The notes: a model not told the origin generated them from the letters alone. A stretch of 64,000 nt of DNA from JAPULR01 sp963665075 (GCA_963665075.1 OY762063.1:2356001-2420000); one strand, 5' to 3'. Shown: positions 1-8,978, numbered from the stretch's first letter. Translations and numbers: made by a program.

Positions 1-1
1 C

Positions 2-28
2 GTCATCCCCAACGGCGACGGCGCCTAA
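2..28 (+). CDS. C-terminal tail of an upstream gene (partial)
   Basis: One reading frame at the window edge encodes V-I-P-N-G-D-G-A followed by TAA, 35 bases before the next gene on the same strand. Eight codons are too few to identify a product; it is listed only because the spacing suits the end of a co-directional gene. Confidence 0.25.
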   Translation, partial: VIPNGDGA

Positions 29-63
29 GACCTCATGCACCCATCAAGAAGCAGCCGACAGCC

Positions 64-282
64 ATGAACTGGGTTGTTCTCACCACCGCGCCCAACGAAT
101 GGTCCGCCCACATCTGGCAGGGCATCCTGAACGAGGCGGACATTCCCATAGTCATTCGCGGGGGGGACGTAAATCCCTTCCTCGGCTCTTCGCCCTTTCC
201 AGTGCGCCTGCTGGTGAGTGAACACCAGAAGGATGAGGCTTTGGAGATTCTCCAGGAGCAGTTGGGGGAAACGGACGCCTAA
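64..282 (+). CDS. DUF2007-type putative signal transducing protein
   Basis: A 72-residue protein with the DUF2007 layout: N-terminal MNWVVLTTAPNEWSAHIWQG, a central segment on a short accessory ligand-sized fold (IPIVIRGGD), then the PVRLLVSEHQKDEALEIL strand-helix ending. The length is normal for the family, whose members resemble the regulatory domain of PII-like proteins but have no firmly established biochemical role. The ATG start fits the family N-terminus. Its stop codon overlaps the stop of the convergent ogt gene by a few bases, so both 3' ends are tightly packed. The family assignment is from motif memory; the function is unknown. Confidence 0.7.
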   Translation: MNWVVLTTAPNEWSAHIWQGILNEADIPIVIRGGDVNPFLGSSPFPVRLLVSEHQKDEALEILQEQLGETDA

Positions 283-794
283 TCTTCTCCCCGAAGCATA
301 GCCGTTTCCGCCCGCAGCAGCCGCTCCTTCACCGCCAGTCCACCCGCGCCGTAGCCGTGCAGTCCGCCGCCGCTTCCAATCACGCGATGGCACGGCACGA
401 CCACCGGCACCCGGTTACGCGCCATCGCCTGCCCCGCTGCCCGGTACGCTCCCGGTCGGCCTGCCGCGGACGCCAACCATGCGTAGCTTCGCGTCTCTCC
501 CAACGGGATTTGCAGGCAGGCCTCCCACGCCGCACGGTGGAAGGGCGGCGCTCCTTCCATGTCCAACGCGATTCCGTCCAACGCCTTGGCGTCTCCGTCG
601 AAGAAGGCCAGCAGCGATTCCCGGACTTCGGCGAGCGCCGACGGGTTCTGCGACGCTCCGTTCAAGTGAAGCGACACGCCTTCCACGGCCTCAGCGGGCG
701 ACGCCCGCATGGACCCGTAGCGCAACCCCTTCTCCGAAACCACGGCGGCGTACCATCCGAAGGGCGTCGAAAAAACGTCGTAGTGCAACTTCAT
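279..794 (-). CDS. ogt: Methylated-DNA--protein-cysteine methyltransferase
   Basis: A 171-residue suicide repair protein that transfers the alkyl group from O6-alkylguanine in DNA to its own cysteine. The C-terminal half carries the invariant active-site motif VPCHRVIG with acceptor Cys135, preceded by the winged-helix DNA-binding segment (IPLGETRSYAWLA, residues about 96-108) and followed by GGLHGYGAGGLAVKERLL. The N-terminal half is the usual divergent ribonuclease-H-like domain; no Ada-type zinc domain is present, so this is the Ogt/MGMT form. The ATG lies behind an AT-rich stretch. It converges on the DUF2007 gene with overlapping stops. The assignment is very secure. Confidence 0.92.
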   Translation of the reverse strand: MKLHYDVFSTPFGWYAAVVSEKGLRYGSMRASPAEAVEGVSLHLNGASQNPSALAEVRESLLAFFDGDAKALDGIALDMEGAPPFHRAAWEACLQIPLGETRSYAWLASAAGRPGAYRAAGQAMARNRVPVVVPCHRVIGSGGGLHGYGAGGLAVKERLLRAETAMLRGED

Positions 795-867
795 TGCAAA
801 AACTAAGTCGATATATCTAAAGCAGAGGATTATGAACCAAGACGACGAACCATATCCAAAGCTAACT

Positions 868-1050
868 TCAGAGGTTCGAGTTGCCCGGCTTAGACCCGTT
901 GATTAGGAGAGATTTGATGACATCCAGTTCATCTACTACTTGCCCGAACTTCTCGTTCATCCTCTGCTCCAGCCGTTCCAAGTCCTTCTTGGTTGCGAAC
1001 TCACCGAGGTCGTCCTTGATAACGAGTTGGCTGAGGCGCGGGTCTCTCAT
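868..1050 (-). CDS. Small coiled-coil hypothetical protein
   Basis: A 60-residue protein dominated by a heptad-like helix (FATKKDLERLEQRMNEKF, then VVDELDVIKSLL), predicted to form a coiled coil. It has good expression signals: a GGAGGG Shine-Dalgarno five bases before ATG and a promoter with TTGACG and TAGTAT boxes spaced 18 bp just upstream. No catalytic motif is visible and I do not recognise the family beyond its resemblance to short phage- or toxin-antitoxin-associated coiled-coil proteins. It stands alone between ogt and the acetyltransferase. Confidence 0.6.
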   Translation of the reverse strand: MRDPRLSQLVIKDDLGEFATKKDLERLEQRMNEKFGQVVDELDVIKSLLINGSKPGNSNL

Positions 1051-1076
1051 AGCGACCCTCCGTTAATGATGTGTTG

Positions 1077-1106
1077 ATACTAACCCCTGACTCATGCCGC
1101 CGTCAA
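1077..1106 (-). promoter_or_regulatory. Sigma-70-type promoter of the small coiled-coil gene
   Basis: On the minus strand TTGACG (1106-1101) and TAGTAT (1082-1077) are separated by 18 bp. Transcription would start about 20 bases before the ATG at 1050, leaving room for the GGAGGG ribosome site. Confidence 0.55.
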
Positions 1107-1194
1107 CACGAGCGTTTACAATTCTACCGCATGCGGCGCAAACCTCAACCGCCTCGCTTCTTATTCTGAGGCCCCAAGAATCTCTCCTCTGCGA

Positions 1195-1223
1195 TTGACT
1201 AAAGTCCCATTTCCGTTTAATCT
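1195..1223 (+). promoter_or_regulatory. Sigma-70-type promoter of the GNAT gene
   Basis: TTGACT (1195-1200) and TAATCT (1218-1223) are spaced 17 bp, about 50 bases before the acetyltransferase ATG at 1278. The leader ends with a strong AAGGAGG. Confidence 0.5.
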
Positions 1224-1277
1224 GAAATCAGCCGCGACGCGACAAGGCTGGGGTTTCGCCCGCGCAAGGAGGACGAC

Positions 1278-1871
1278 ATGGTACCGGACGTAAGACTCAC
1301 AGACGTGACGCGCGAAGACGTGGAGCGAATTGCCGGTTGGCTCCAAAACCCGGAAGTCGCGACTCTGTGGTACGGCGCCGACGACGACGGCGAGCCGCTC
1401 CACATCGGCTACTCGCCGAAGACCGCCATGCAGGCGGGAGACGATGAATGGGAGCGCATCTTCAACGACCCGGACAGGAAGATTTTTTCCGTCTACGACG
1501 CGAATGAGGGGCACATCGGGGAAGCCCAGATGCTCATCGAGGCGCCCCTGCACGAGGCGCAGTTATTTCTTATCATAGGACGGCAAGACCTCTGGCTGCA
1601 CCACTTCGGGTCGGCGGCGCTGCTGGAACTTCTGGACGTGACTTTCTCCACCTACAAGCTGCACCGCGCCTGGGTGGACGTGCCCGACTACAACATCCAC
1701 GCGCGGCATATGTGCGAGCGGCTGGGGTTCCTGCTGGAAGGCCACCTGCGGAGCACCCACCCGAAGGACGGGGAATGGTACGATTCGACGGTGATGGGAC
1801 TGCTGGAGCGGGAGTATTTCCGGCGTCGTCCTCGTCTCATGGAAGAGGCGAAAGTGCCCGTACCGGACTAA
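1278..1871 (+). CDS. GNAT family N-acetyltransferase (RimJ/RimL type)
   Basis: A 197-residue acetyltransferase that would move an acetyl group from acetyl-CoA to an amine. The GNAT core is visible: the N-terminal substrate strand (VRLTDVTREDVERIAGWL), the central beta strand before an acetyl-CoA loop variant (IIGRQDLWLHHFGSAALLEL, about residues 98-117), and the C-terminal RimJ/RimL signature in which an Asn/Ala turn precedes CERLGFLLEGHLR. The start is supported by AAGGAGG five bases upstream. The pyrophosphate loop is HHFGSA rather than a textbook Q/RxxGxG/A, so substrate and activity cannot be inferred. A spermidine or ribosomal-protein target is equally possible. Confidence 0.85.
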   Translation: MVPDVRLTDVTREDVERIAGWLQNPEVATLWYGADDDGEPLHIGYSPKTAMQAGDDEWERIFNDPDRKIFSVYDANEGHIGEAQMLIEAPLHEAQLFLIIGRQDLWLHHFGSAALLELLDVTFSTYKLHRAWVDVPDYNIHARHMCERLGFLLEGHLRSTHPKDGEWYDSTVMGLLEREYFRRRPRLMEEAKVPVPD

Positions 1872-1887
1872 CCCACCGCCCAATCCG

Positions 1888-2003
1888 CTCGACCCTTCGA
1901 CAGGCCCTTCGACAAGCTCAGGACAGGCTCAGGGTGAGCGGATATGCATCCTACCAGCGCCCTACGTAGCCCTTCGACAGGCTCAGGGTGAGCGGGTATA
2001 AAG
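1888..2003 (+). repeat. R2 dispersed repeat, two copies
   Basis: Two copies of the CCCTTCGACAGGCTCAGG unit separate the convergent acetyltransferase and amidohydrolase. The first has an internal duplication (CCCTTCGACAAGCTCAGGAC). Orientation is the same as in all other copies in the window. Confidence 0.85.
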
Positions 2004-2015
2004 CCGACCAGCGCC

Positions 2016-3590
2016 TTACGTCCTAGCCCTGCCTCGACGGATGCCTCGTCCTGGAAGCGCCCCTGTGTGCGCCGACTCCCGCACCACCACCTTCCCGTTG
2101 ACAATGACGTAGTCGATTCCCACCGGAAACTGCTTGGGACGCAGCTTCGTCGCCGGAGCCTTCACCGTCTTTGGGTCGAACACGACGATGTCGGCCCGCA
2201 TTCCGTCTATGAGCAGCCCCCGGTCGGGTATGCCCATCCGCTGCGCGGGGAAGGACGTCATCTTCCGTATGGCCTCCGGCAGTCGCAGATGCCGCTCCGC
2301 TCGCACGAACTCCGCGAGCACCACGGGGAAGCAGCCGTAGCTGCGGGGGCTGGGGTACTCACCCAAGAGTATCGCGTCGCTGGCAATCATGCCGCAGGGG
2401 TGGGACACGAAGTCCGGCAGCGTTTGCGGATTCGTCCCCAACCCCACAATCGAAACACCCAGCCGTTCCTCCACCAATAGATCGAAAAACGTCTCCGCCG
2501 GGTCATTGCCTCGAAGTTCTGCGATGTCCACCGGACGATGCCCTTCGTAGACCTTATTCTCCGGCTGAGTGAAGTGGGTCAGCCAGCTTTCTTCCAGACG
2601 GACGGGCGAAATTTCCCGCTTCATCCTGGCGCGCGCCTCCGGGTCTTGCAGGGCCGCCATGAGCGCCTCCGGCCCGCCGTCCTTGGCCCAGTTGGGTATG
2701 GCGATAGTCGCGCTGGTGCCGGAATACGGGTAGGTGTAGCAGTCGAAAGTAACGTCCATACCTTGCTCCCGCGCGTCGTCCACCAGGTCCAGGTAGTCCC
2801 AGTGGCTACCCTCGCCCTGGGTGCTCTGCCGGTAGTGGGTCAGATGCACCGCGCCGCCGCTTCGACGCCCGATGTCCAGCGCTTCGTCCCAGGGGGCCAG
2901 CAGATTGACCTTCTTCAAGTCCGTCCGGGTGTGGGTGTGATAGAACCCGCCGAAACGGGCCACCGTTTCCATGAGAGCCGCCAGTTCGTCCGTGTCGGCG
3001 TAGGCTCCGGGCGGGTAGTCCAATCCGGTCGATAGTCCCCACGCCCCTTCCTCCATCGCCTCCCGCGTGACCGCCTTCATCTCCTCCAATTCCGACCCTG
3101 TGGCCGGCCTGTCGTTCCAGCCCACGCCCCATATCCGAACCGGCGAATTGCCAAGGATGAAGGCGACGTTGACCGACACCTGATTGTCGTACTTCCCCAG
3201 CTGTTCCGCCACGGTCAGCCAGTCCGCCGGCAGAGGCGGGTAGCCGTTCAGGCCCGCGTCCAGCCAGATGTAGCGGTGCAGCTCGTCCTGGGTCTTGAAG
3301 GGCGCGTGGGAGATGCCGTCGATGCCAACCAGTTCGGTTGTGACTCCCTGACGCACCTTGGGCTCGTGGAGCGGTTCGCCGAGAATCGTCAACCCCGTAT
3401 GACAGTGCAGATCGATGAAACCGGGGCAGACAACCTTTCCCGTCGCGTCGATGGTCTCCGCCGCCTCCACCGACGAAGCGTCGCTCCGCAGGATGCGCAC
3501 CGTGTCTCCCTCCACCCCAATGGCGGCGAAATATCCGGGACTCCCTGTTCCGTCGATTACCAATCCACCCTGAATAAGCAGGTCCAGCAT
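2016..3590 (-). CDS. N-acyl-D-amino-acid deacylase / amidohydrolase family protein
   Basis: A 524-residue TIM-barrel metal hydrolase of the D-aminoacylase group, expected to release D-amino acids from N-acyl derivatives. Visible features in order are the N-terminal beta-sandwich start (LLIQGGLVIDGTG), the first metal site DLHCHTGL, the family signature GLSTGLDYPPGAYA, metal-binding segments FYHTHTR and HLTHY, the late IASDA aspartate, and the C-terminal sandwich return DYVIVNGKVVV. The ATG follows GGAGGTGAAGG, so the start is secure. It is monocistronic between an acetyltransferase and a universal stress protein. The exact substrate (D-amino acids, dipeptides or another amide) is not determinable. 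Confidence 0.88.
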   Translation of the reverse strand: MLDLLIQGGLVIDGTGSPGYFAAIGVEGDTVRILRSDASSVEAAETIDATGKVVCPGFIDLHCHTGLTILGEPLHEPKVRQGVTTELVGIDGISHAPFKTQDELHRYIWLDAGLNGYPPLPADWLTVAEQLGKYDNQVSVNVAFILGNSPVRIWGVGWNDRPATGSELEEMKAVTREAMEEGAWGLSTGLDYPPGAYADTDELAALMETVARFGGFYHTHTRTDLKKVNLLAPWDEALDIGRRSGGAVHLTHYRQSTQGEGSHWDYLDLVDDAREQGMDVTFDCYTYPYSGTSATIAIPNWAKDGGPEALMAALQDPEARARMKREISPVRLEESWLTHFTQPENKVYEGHRPVDIAELRGNDPAETFFDLLVEERLGVSIVGLGTNPQTLPDFVSHPCGMIASDAILLGEYPSPRSYGCFPVVLAEFVRAERHLRLPEAIRKMTSFPAQRMGIPDRGLLIDGMRADIVVFDPKTVKAPATKLRPKQFPVGIDYVIVNGKVVVRESAHTGALPGRGIRRGRART

Positions 3591-3741
3591 CCTTCACCTC
3601 CAGCGTCCAAGCAGTTATTCCGGCCTGGCATACCATCATAGCACAGCCGCGCGCGACGCGAACGAGCCGGCGATGTTGACCGTGCCAACGGCTAGGCATA
3701 TACTTCTCATGTAAAGCAACCCTGTCTCAAAAGGGGGTTCC

Positions 3742-4731
3742 GTGTTCACTCGCATAATCGTTCCCTTCGACGGCTCGAAGCGTTCGGAAGCCGTCATGCC
3801 CTACGTAAGGCTTCTGGCGGGCGCTTACGAATCGGACGTTTCCCTGCTGCAAGCCGTCGAATTTGACGAAAGCACCCTTCCCATCGATTACATCGGGCCA
3901 ATGGTCGAGATCAAGGCTAAAGAGGCCCGCGATAAGCTCCGGGAGCGCGCCGAGGGCTATCTCTCAGGCATCCAGGAAACCATCGAAGGAATCGAGGTGG
4001 ATCAGGTCGTCTCCCTGGAGGATCCCGTGGCGGCCATCACCAGCGAATCAAGCAAAGACTTTCTCAAAACCCTGGTCGCCATGTCCACCCACGGACGCAC
4101 GGGGATAGGCCGCCTAATCGTCGGGAGCATTACGGACCGGGTACTGCACAGTTCCTCCAACCCCATGCTCATCGTCCGTCCTGAGATTGACGAAGACCAG
4201 CTTGAACGCGAATCCTGGAGACAAGGGGAGGCCTTCTCCATTCACATCGAGCGCCCCGACATACCGGCTCAGGATTTCGAAGGCGCCGCCGAGGTTGAGA
4301 CTCTGATTGTGCCTCTGGACGGCTCGGAAACCTCCGAAAGGTCTCTCGCCATGGCCGTGGACCTGGCCGGTCGGATCGACGCCAAAATTCTCCTCCTTCG
4401 CATAGCTTCGTCCACCATGCAGATGTCTATGGCCAGCGAATGGCCCGCCGGATACCCGGATATTTTGACTGCGGTGGAGGACGCTTCCAAGGGCTACCTG
4501 ATGCTGAAAATCGAAGAGATGAAGCAGCAGGGCATGGAGAACGTTGAATACGAGGTGCTTGTGGGAGACGCCGCGGCGAACATCGTCGAGACGGCGGAGC
4601 AGCGCCCCAACAGCATGATTGTGATGACCAGCCGGGGGAGAGCGGGACTGGGACGGGCAATTCTGGGAAGCGTGGCAGACCGGGTGGTGACCACGTCCAC
4701 CGCGCCGGTGCTTCTGGTCCGGCCGGACTGA
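3742..4731 (+). CDS. Tandem-domain universal stress protein
   Basis: A 329-residue cytoplasmic stress protein made of two UspA domains, roughly residues 1-148 and 183-329. Each opens with the nucleotide-binding strand (IIVPFDGSKRSEAV; LIVPLDGSETSERSL) and ends with the ATP-binding signature (THGRTGIGRLIVGS; SRGRAGLGRAILGS), so both halves should bind ATP. The domain linker is acidic. The start is GTG at 3742 behind GGGGG; the first residues FTRIIVPFDGS match the family start. The two-domain format often occurs where Usp proteins sense energy or redox state. The partner pathway is unknown. Confidence 0.92.
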   Translation: MFTRIIVPFDGSKRSEAVMPYVRLLAGAYESDVSLLQAVEFDESTLPIDYIGPMVEIKAKEARDKLRERAEGYLSGIQETIEGIEVDQVVSLEDPVAAITSESSKDFLKTLVAMSTHGRTGIGRLIVGSITDRVLHSSSNPMLIVRPEIDEDQLERESWRQGEAFSIHIERPDIPAQDFEGAAEVETLIVPLDGSETSERSLAMAVDLAGRIDAKILLLRIASSTMQMSMASEWPAGYPDILTAVEDASKGYLMLKIEEMKQQGMENVEYEVLVGDAAANIVETAEQRPNSMIVMTSRGRAGLGRAILGSVADRVVTTSTAPVLLVRPD

Positions 4732-4739
4732 GCCTACCA

Positions 4740-5658
4740 CGCCCGAATCACCCCCATCTCAATCTTCCCCCTTGAAGGGGGAAGAGGTAAGAGGCCCTCA
4801 CCCGAACCCTCTCCCAGGACGGGAGAGGGGGTGCTTGACCCTTCCGGGCTCAGGGTGAGTGGCGAGATAGGGGGAGGCCCCTCACCCGAACATTCTGACG
4901 AAGAAGCGACGCATTTATACCTAAGCAACCCTGGATTCCCGTTTTCACGGGAATGACGGAGGGTGTGGCGGAAATGACGGAGGGGTGGCGGGAATGACGG
5001 TTGTGCAAAGGTCTCCGTCAAGGGGGAAGAGGTTAATCGCCTCCCTTGGGAGGGTTGTGCAAAGGTCTCCATCAAGTGGGAAGGGATAAGATGGATTCCG
5101 GCTTTCGCCGGAATGACGGAGGGGGTGGCGGGAATGACGGTTATGCAAAGGTCTTCATCAAGAGGGAAGAGGTTAATCGCCTCCCTTGGGAGGGTTGTGC
5201 AAAGGTCTCCATCAAGTGGGAAGGGATAAGATGGATTCCGGCTTTCGCCGGAATGACGGAGGGGGTGGCGGGAATGACGGTTGTGCAAAGGTCTCCATCA
5301 AGGGGGAAGAGGTTAATCGCCTCCCTTGGGAGGGTTGTGCAAAGGTCTCCATCAAGTGGGAAGGGATAAGATGGATTCCGGCTTTCGCCGGAATGACGGA
5401 GGGAGTGGCGGGAATGACGGTTGTGCAAAGGTCTCCATCAAGGGGGAAGGGGGAAGATGGATTCCGGCTTTCGCCGGAATGACGGAGGGGGAGGGCGGAA
5501 TGGCGGGAGGTGATTGGTTGAGTGCGCTCGACCCTTCGACAGGCTCAGGGTGAGTGGTGGGGGAGTGGGTCAGGGTTAGCGCATGGGTGGGGGATTTCGC
5601 CCTCACCCCGACCCTCTCCCATCCTGGGAGAGGGGGAAGAGGGAAGGGAGTGGACTCG
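4740..5658 (+). repeat. Repeat island with a 140-bp tandem array
   Basis: There is no credible gene here. The island contains R3 and R4 units, R2, several R1 hairpins and pieces of the MITE-like family. From about 4997 a 140-bp unit (MITE right end GCAAAGGTCTCC, part of R3, GGTTAATCGCCTCCCTTGGG, a second MITE end, then an R1 hairpin) is repeated at 5137 and 5277 with a fourth partial copy at 5417. Units differ by only a few substitutions, implying recent amplification. The segment at about 4890-4990 matches the body of the MITE at 29135. Confidence 0.9.
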
Positions 5659-6420
5659 CTAAACCGTTACCCTTCTGTAGAGCCACGTGGTTACAACCAT
5701 CAAGACCCCTACTGTGGCAATTGTTACCCAGAGACCCGTCAGGATCACGCCCATCTCCCAACCCTCCACCACAATGGCCCGCATGGCCTCAGTTACGTAG
5801 GTCACGGGGTTCATCTTCACCGCAATTCTGAACCAGCCGCTCAGGAGTTCCTCCGGCATGAAGGCCGTGGTCAGGAACACGAAGGGGAAGAACAGGACGA
5901 AGGAAGATTGGGTCGCCTGGGCGTTCTTCGTCTTCAAGGCAATGATGATGCTGAGACACGCCCAGGCGAGGCCGAAAACGGCGGCGAAGCCCAGAAGCGC
6001 CAGCACTCCCAGAAATCCAGTCTTGAAGGAGACGCCAAGAATGAGGGCGATTACCACAATCACCACGCCCTGGAACATGGCGCGGGTGCCGGAAACCAGC
6101 AGGCTGCCGAACAGGATGGAAAACCGGTTGATGGGGGCGAGCAGCAGCTTGTCGAAATAGCCGGACATGATGTCCGTCAGCAGGGCGAAGCCGGAATCGC
6201 CGCCGCTGAAGACCACCGCCTGCACGATAATCCACGCCACCAGGAAGGCGTCGTAGTCTCCCGTGGAGAAGCCGCCAAGCTGGGTGACCTCCGTGAAGGT
6301 GGCCGCGAAGAGCACGTAGAGCACGCCCGAAATGAAGAGGGGTGGAAGGAAGGTGGCCGGCATCATCCAGACCTTCAGGTTGCGTAGATAGATGTAATAT
6401 GTTTCGCGAAATACAGCCAT
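5659..6420 (-). CDS. ABC-2 type transporter permease
   Basis: A membrane protein of about 253 residues with six hydrophobic segments and the ABC-2 permease pattern. A long first cytoplasmic stretch (MAVFRETYYIYLRNLKVW) is followed by TM1, and conserved motifs lie around DIMSGYFDKLLLAPI and LTTAFMPEELLSGWF. It would form the export channel for the ATPase immediately upstream, in the DrrB/NodJ style. I place the start at the ATG at 6420, two bases beyond the stop of the ATPase gene; an in-frame ATG at 6447 would give an overlapping start. The substrate (drug, lipid or polysaccharide) is unknown. Confidence 0.9.
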   Translation of the reverse strand: MAVFRETYYIYLRNLKVWMMPATFLPPLFISGVLYVLFAATFTEVTQLGGFSTGDYDAFLVAWIIVQAVVFSGGDSGFALLTDIMSGYFDKLLLAPINRFSILFGSLLVSGTRAMFQGVVIVVIALILGVSFKTGFLGVLALLGFAAVFGLAWACLSIIIALKTKNAQATQSSFVLFFPFVFLTTAFMPEELLSGWFRIAVKMNPVTYVTEAMRAIVVEGWEMGVILTGLWVTIATVGVLMVVTTWLYRRVTV

Positions 6421-6422
6421 CG

Positions 6423-7454
6423 CTATCTTCTGCTGACCCCCATCCACTGGCCCATCACGCGGTTGAACTCGTCGCCACCGGCCTCTTCTTGCCGAATGGT
6501 CCGGCCCGTGTGCTTCAGGAACACGTCGTCGAGGGTCGGGCTGGTCAGGGTAAGGTTGACGATGGCGATGTCCTCCTTCGCCAGCGTCTGAAGGAGGGTC
6601 GGGATGGCGGCCCCGCCGTCCTTCACGTTCACCGACACGCTGCCGTCGGCGGCGAAAACGTCGTCCACGTACTCCAATGGACTAAGCAACTGCCGCGCCC
6701 GTTCCGCCTGGCTATGCCGCTCGGCTTCGTCCTCGCCCGCGACGGTCAGGGCCACCAGGTCGTCGCCCACCTCGGACTTAAGCTCCGACGGTTTCCCTTC
6801 CGCCGCAATCTCCCCCTGGTCGATGATGGCGATGCGTTCGCAGAGGTGGTCAGCTTCTTCCATCATCTGGGTGGTGAGGAAGATGGTAATTCCTTCCTGA
6901 TTCAACTGCTCCAGGTGCTCCCAGATGGCGAGGCGGCTCTGGGGGTCGAGTCCTGTGGTCGGCTCGTCCAGGAACAGGATGGACGGACGATGCACCAAGG
7001 CCGCGGCCAGGTCGATGCGACGCCGCATCCCGCCGGAATAGGCGCCGACTTTTCGCTTTGCCACGTCCGTCAGCGCGACCAGTTCCAGGAGTTCCTGCGT
7101 GCGAACCTTGGCCTCGCGGCGGCTCATGCCGTAGAGAAGTCCCTGCATCACTAGAAAATCCCAACCCGTAGCCAGGTCGTCCAACCCGACTTCCTGCATG
7201 GCGAACCCGATGGCGCGCCGCACTTCTTTGGGGTTGCGCGCGACGTCGTAACCGCCCACCATCGCCCGGCCTGAAGTGCGGCCCAGAAGCGTGCCCAGAA
7301 TCTTCATGGTGGTGCTCTTGCCCGCGCCGTTGGGGCCGAGGAAGCCGAAAAACTCCCCCTGGTTCACGGAGAAGCTCACGTCGTTTACGGCCCTGGTTCC
7401 GCCGGGATATACCTTGACCAGGTTCTCAACCTGAATTATTTCGTTGCTGCTCAC
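6423..7454 (-). CDS. ABC transporter ATP-binding protein (DrrA-like)
   Basis: A 343-residue ATPase that powers export with the downstream permease. It carries Walker A (GPNGAGKSTT), the Q-loop region, the ABC signature YSGGMRRRIDLA, Walker B ILFLDEPTTGLD and an H-loop (FLTTQMMEEADHL). The C-terminal extension after the nucleotide domain contains a DUF4162-like region ending in TLTSPTLDDVFLKHTGRTI, typical of daunorubicin/multidrug DrrA subunits. I prefer the GTG at 7454 (MSSNEIIQVENLVKVYPGG) because AAGAGG lies just upstream; a longer form from 7487 is open but has no usable ribosome site. Tight coupling with the permease indicates one operon. Confidence 0.92.
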   Translation of the reverse strand: MSSNEIIQVENLVKVYPGGTRAVNDVSFSVNQGEFFGFLGPNGAGKSTTMKILGTLLGRTSGRAMVGGYDVARNPKEVRRAIGFAMQEVGLDDLATGWDFLVMQGLLYGMSRREAKVRTQELLELVALTDVAKRKVGAYSGGMRRRIDLAAALVHRPSILFLDEPTTGLDPQSRLAIWEHLEQLNQEGITIFLTTQMMEEADHLCERIAIIDQGEIAAEGKPSELKSEVGDDLVALTVAGEDEAERHSQAERARQLLSPLEYVDDVFAADGSVSVNVKDGGAAIPTLLQTLAKEDIAIVNLTLTSPTLDDVFLKHTGRTIRQEEAGGDEFNRVMGQWMGVSRR

Positions 7455-7539
7455 CAGAACCTCTTGACTGCAATAATCCGCCGCCACTCCTGGATTATTG
7501 TGTGGGGGCGGGTTTGAATCTCTTACCGACCCCTACACC

Positions 7540-8265
7540 CTAGCCCGCGCCCCTCTTGAACAACGCGAAAAACCTGTCCTGATACCGGTCGAAAAGGTCC
7601 CAGCGGTCCAGCTCTCGCTTCAACTCCGACGGGTCTTCTCCGCTCCGTTCCGCGCGGAGGAATAGCGCCTCTATCCGGTGAATGGCCGCCCTTGGAACTT
7701 CGTGTCGCGGGTCGGCGCTCAAGAGCCCCCGGCTGCCCAACTCGTCCACGTTCCCCGCAATGGAGGCTATGGTGTATTCGAAGATGAACTTCAGGAGGGA
7801 AACGTCCCACAGTTCGTCAACGCCACGAATAACGCAGGAATGACTCTTGTCGCCGCTCTCAAGCTCATTGTTAATCCGCTCGGCCACGTCGCGCGCGGTT
7901 CCCTCGACGATGTTCATCTCCCCCGGTTCGTTGGAGTAGCTATAGAGAAGTCCGGGCGAATTGGGGCCGAACTGGCGGGTCAGGTCGTCGAAGTAGCGGT
8001 AGGCGTCGTCCCCGAATCCCTCCAACCGGCTCATGTATCCCGGCGTCACCACCGTGGGACGCTTGGCCGACACGGTTCCCTCCCTGACCACGGCTTCCGG
8101 CGGGCCGGGAATGACCTCGCTGTAGGAAGGTTCGGTGATGACGTAATAGTCGAGCTTCGTCACGCCGAAGGTCAGGAGGAGCTGCCGCGGCGCCCGCACG
8201 ACCTCCGTGTTCGCCGCAGCGTTCAGCAGACGCCTCATGTCGCCGTCGTAGTCGCGCATCTGCAT
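7540..8265 (-). CDS. Conserved hypothetical protein, downstream partner of 8267-8872
   Basis: A 241-residue soluble protein with no motif I recognise. It is acidic, has no signal peptide or membrane segment and ends in charged helices (RELDRWDLFDRYQDRFFALF). Its ATG at 8265 lies one base beyond the TGA stop of the upstream gene, so the two are almost certainly translationally coupled. The middle contains a readable RGVDELWDVSLLKFIFEYT helix. Base composition matches the neighbouring vertically inherited genes, suggesting a lineage-core gene of unknown function. Confidence 0.7.
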   Translation of the reverse strand: MQMRDYDGDMRRLLNAAANTEVVRAPRQLLLTFGVTKLDYYVITEPSYSEVIPGPPEAVVREGTVSAKRPTVVTPGYMSRLEGFGDDAYRYFDDLTRQFGPNSPGLLYSYSNEPGEMNIVEGTARDVAERINNELESGDKSHSCVIRGVDELWDVSLLKFIFEYTIASIAGNVDELGSRGLLSADPRHEVPRAAIHRIEALFLRAERSGEDPSELKRELDRWDLFDRYQDRFFALFKRGAG

Positions 8266-8266
8266 G

Positions 8267-8872
8267 TCAGACCAACTCCATCAGCTGCTTCCTGAAATCC
8301 TCCAGATGCTGCTCGTACTGCGAGTCCATCCGGCTGGAAACGGCCAGCCATTGCTGCTGAAATTCCGGCATCGTCTCCACGTTCACCTGCATCGGCTGCG
8401 GCGGCTGCCCCATCTGGCGGCCCATCGCCGCCATGACCTGGCTTTCAAACTGCGCCTTCAGCTGCGCGTAGGCCTGCTCTCGCTGCGGAATGCCGAACTG
8501 ACGATACTGGTCCGTGACGTACTTGATTCGTTCCAGCAGTTCCTTGACACCCGACTTGCCGTCGAGGAGCCTTTGAATCCCCTCCAACACCTTCTCGTTG
8601 GTGTAGTTGACCGCGTCGGTCTTTGGCAGTTGCAGGTTGGAAACCAGGGCTTCCATCATGCCCTTGACGAGATAGGCGCGGCGTTGGGGCGGCTCGTTTT
8701 CGATGGTCGTGAAGGGGGCGCCCTGGCCCTTGAGGAACAGCCCGGCGAGCCGGCGACCCTTCGGTCCCAGCTCCCATTCCAGTTTCTTTTCTTCCGCCGG
8801 CTCCTCCAACCGCATCGCCCGCTCCATCGCCAGCTCGTAGGCGCTCTTCATTCGATTCATTCCGACCTGCAT
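8267..8872 (-). CDS. Conserved hypothetical protein, upstream partner of 7540-8265
   Basis: A protein of about 201 residues, mostly helical and Gln/Met-rich, with the stretch RQMGQPPQPMQVNVETMPEF and C-terminal MDSQYEQHLEDFRKQLMELV. No catalytic motif or membrane segment is visible. Several in-frame ATGs (8872, 8860, 8851) are possible starts; none has a strong ribosome site, and a much longer open frame exists upstream but crosses non-coding sequence. It is coupled to the next gene (TGACATG junction). The helical C-terminus and coupling suggest a heteromeric pair. Function unknown. Confidence 0.65.
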   Translation of the reverse strand: MQVGMNRMKSAYELAMERAMRLEEPAEEKKLEWELGPKGRRLAGLFLKGQGAPFTTIENEPPQRRAYLVKGMMEALVSNLQLPKTDAVNYTNEKVLEGIQRLLDGKSGVKELLERIKYVTDQYRQFGIPQREQAYAQLKAQFESQVMAAMGRQMGQPPQPMQVNVETMPEFQQQWLAVSSRMDSQYEQHLEDFRKQLMELV

Positions 8873-8978
8873 CACAAGGAAACTTATTTGTCCGCCTGAT
8901 AGTATACACCAACCCGCCGCCGATTCGTGCACCCCGCGCCGATGGGCTTTCGTGGCTGAGGGGGGCGCGGCGGGGCTA

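Noticed and set aside
2806..3699. Frames overlapping the amidohydrolase on either strand
   Set aside because: They are Arg/Gly-rich shadow frames; the amidohydrolase has all metal-binding motifs.
4997..5460. Regular 140-bp repeats that could suggest a CRISPR array
   Set aside because: Units are too long and are themselves composites of other dispersed repeats; there are no unique spacers and no cas genes in the window.
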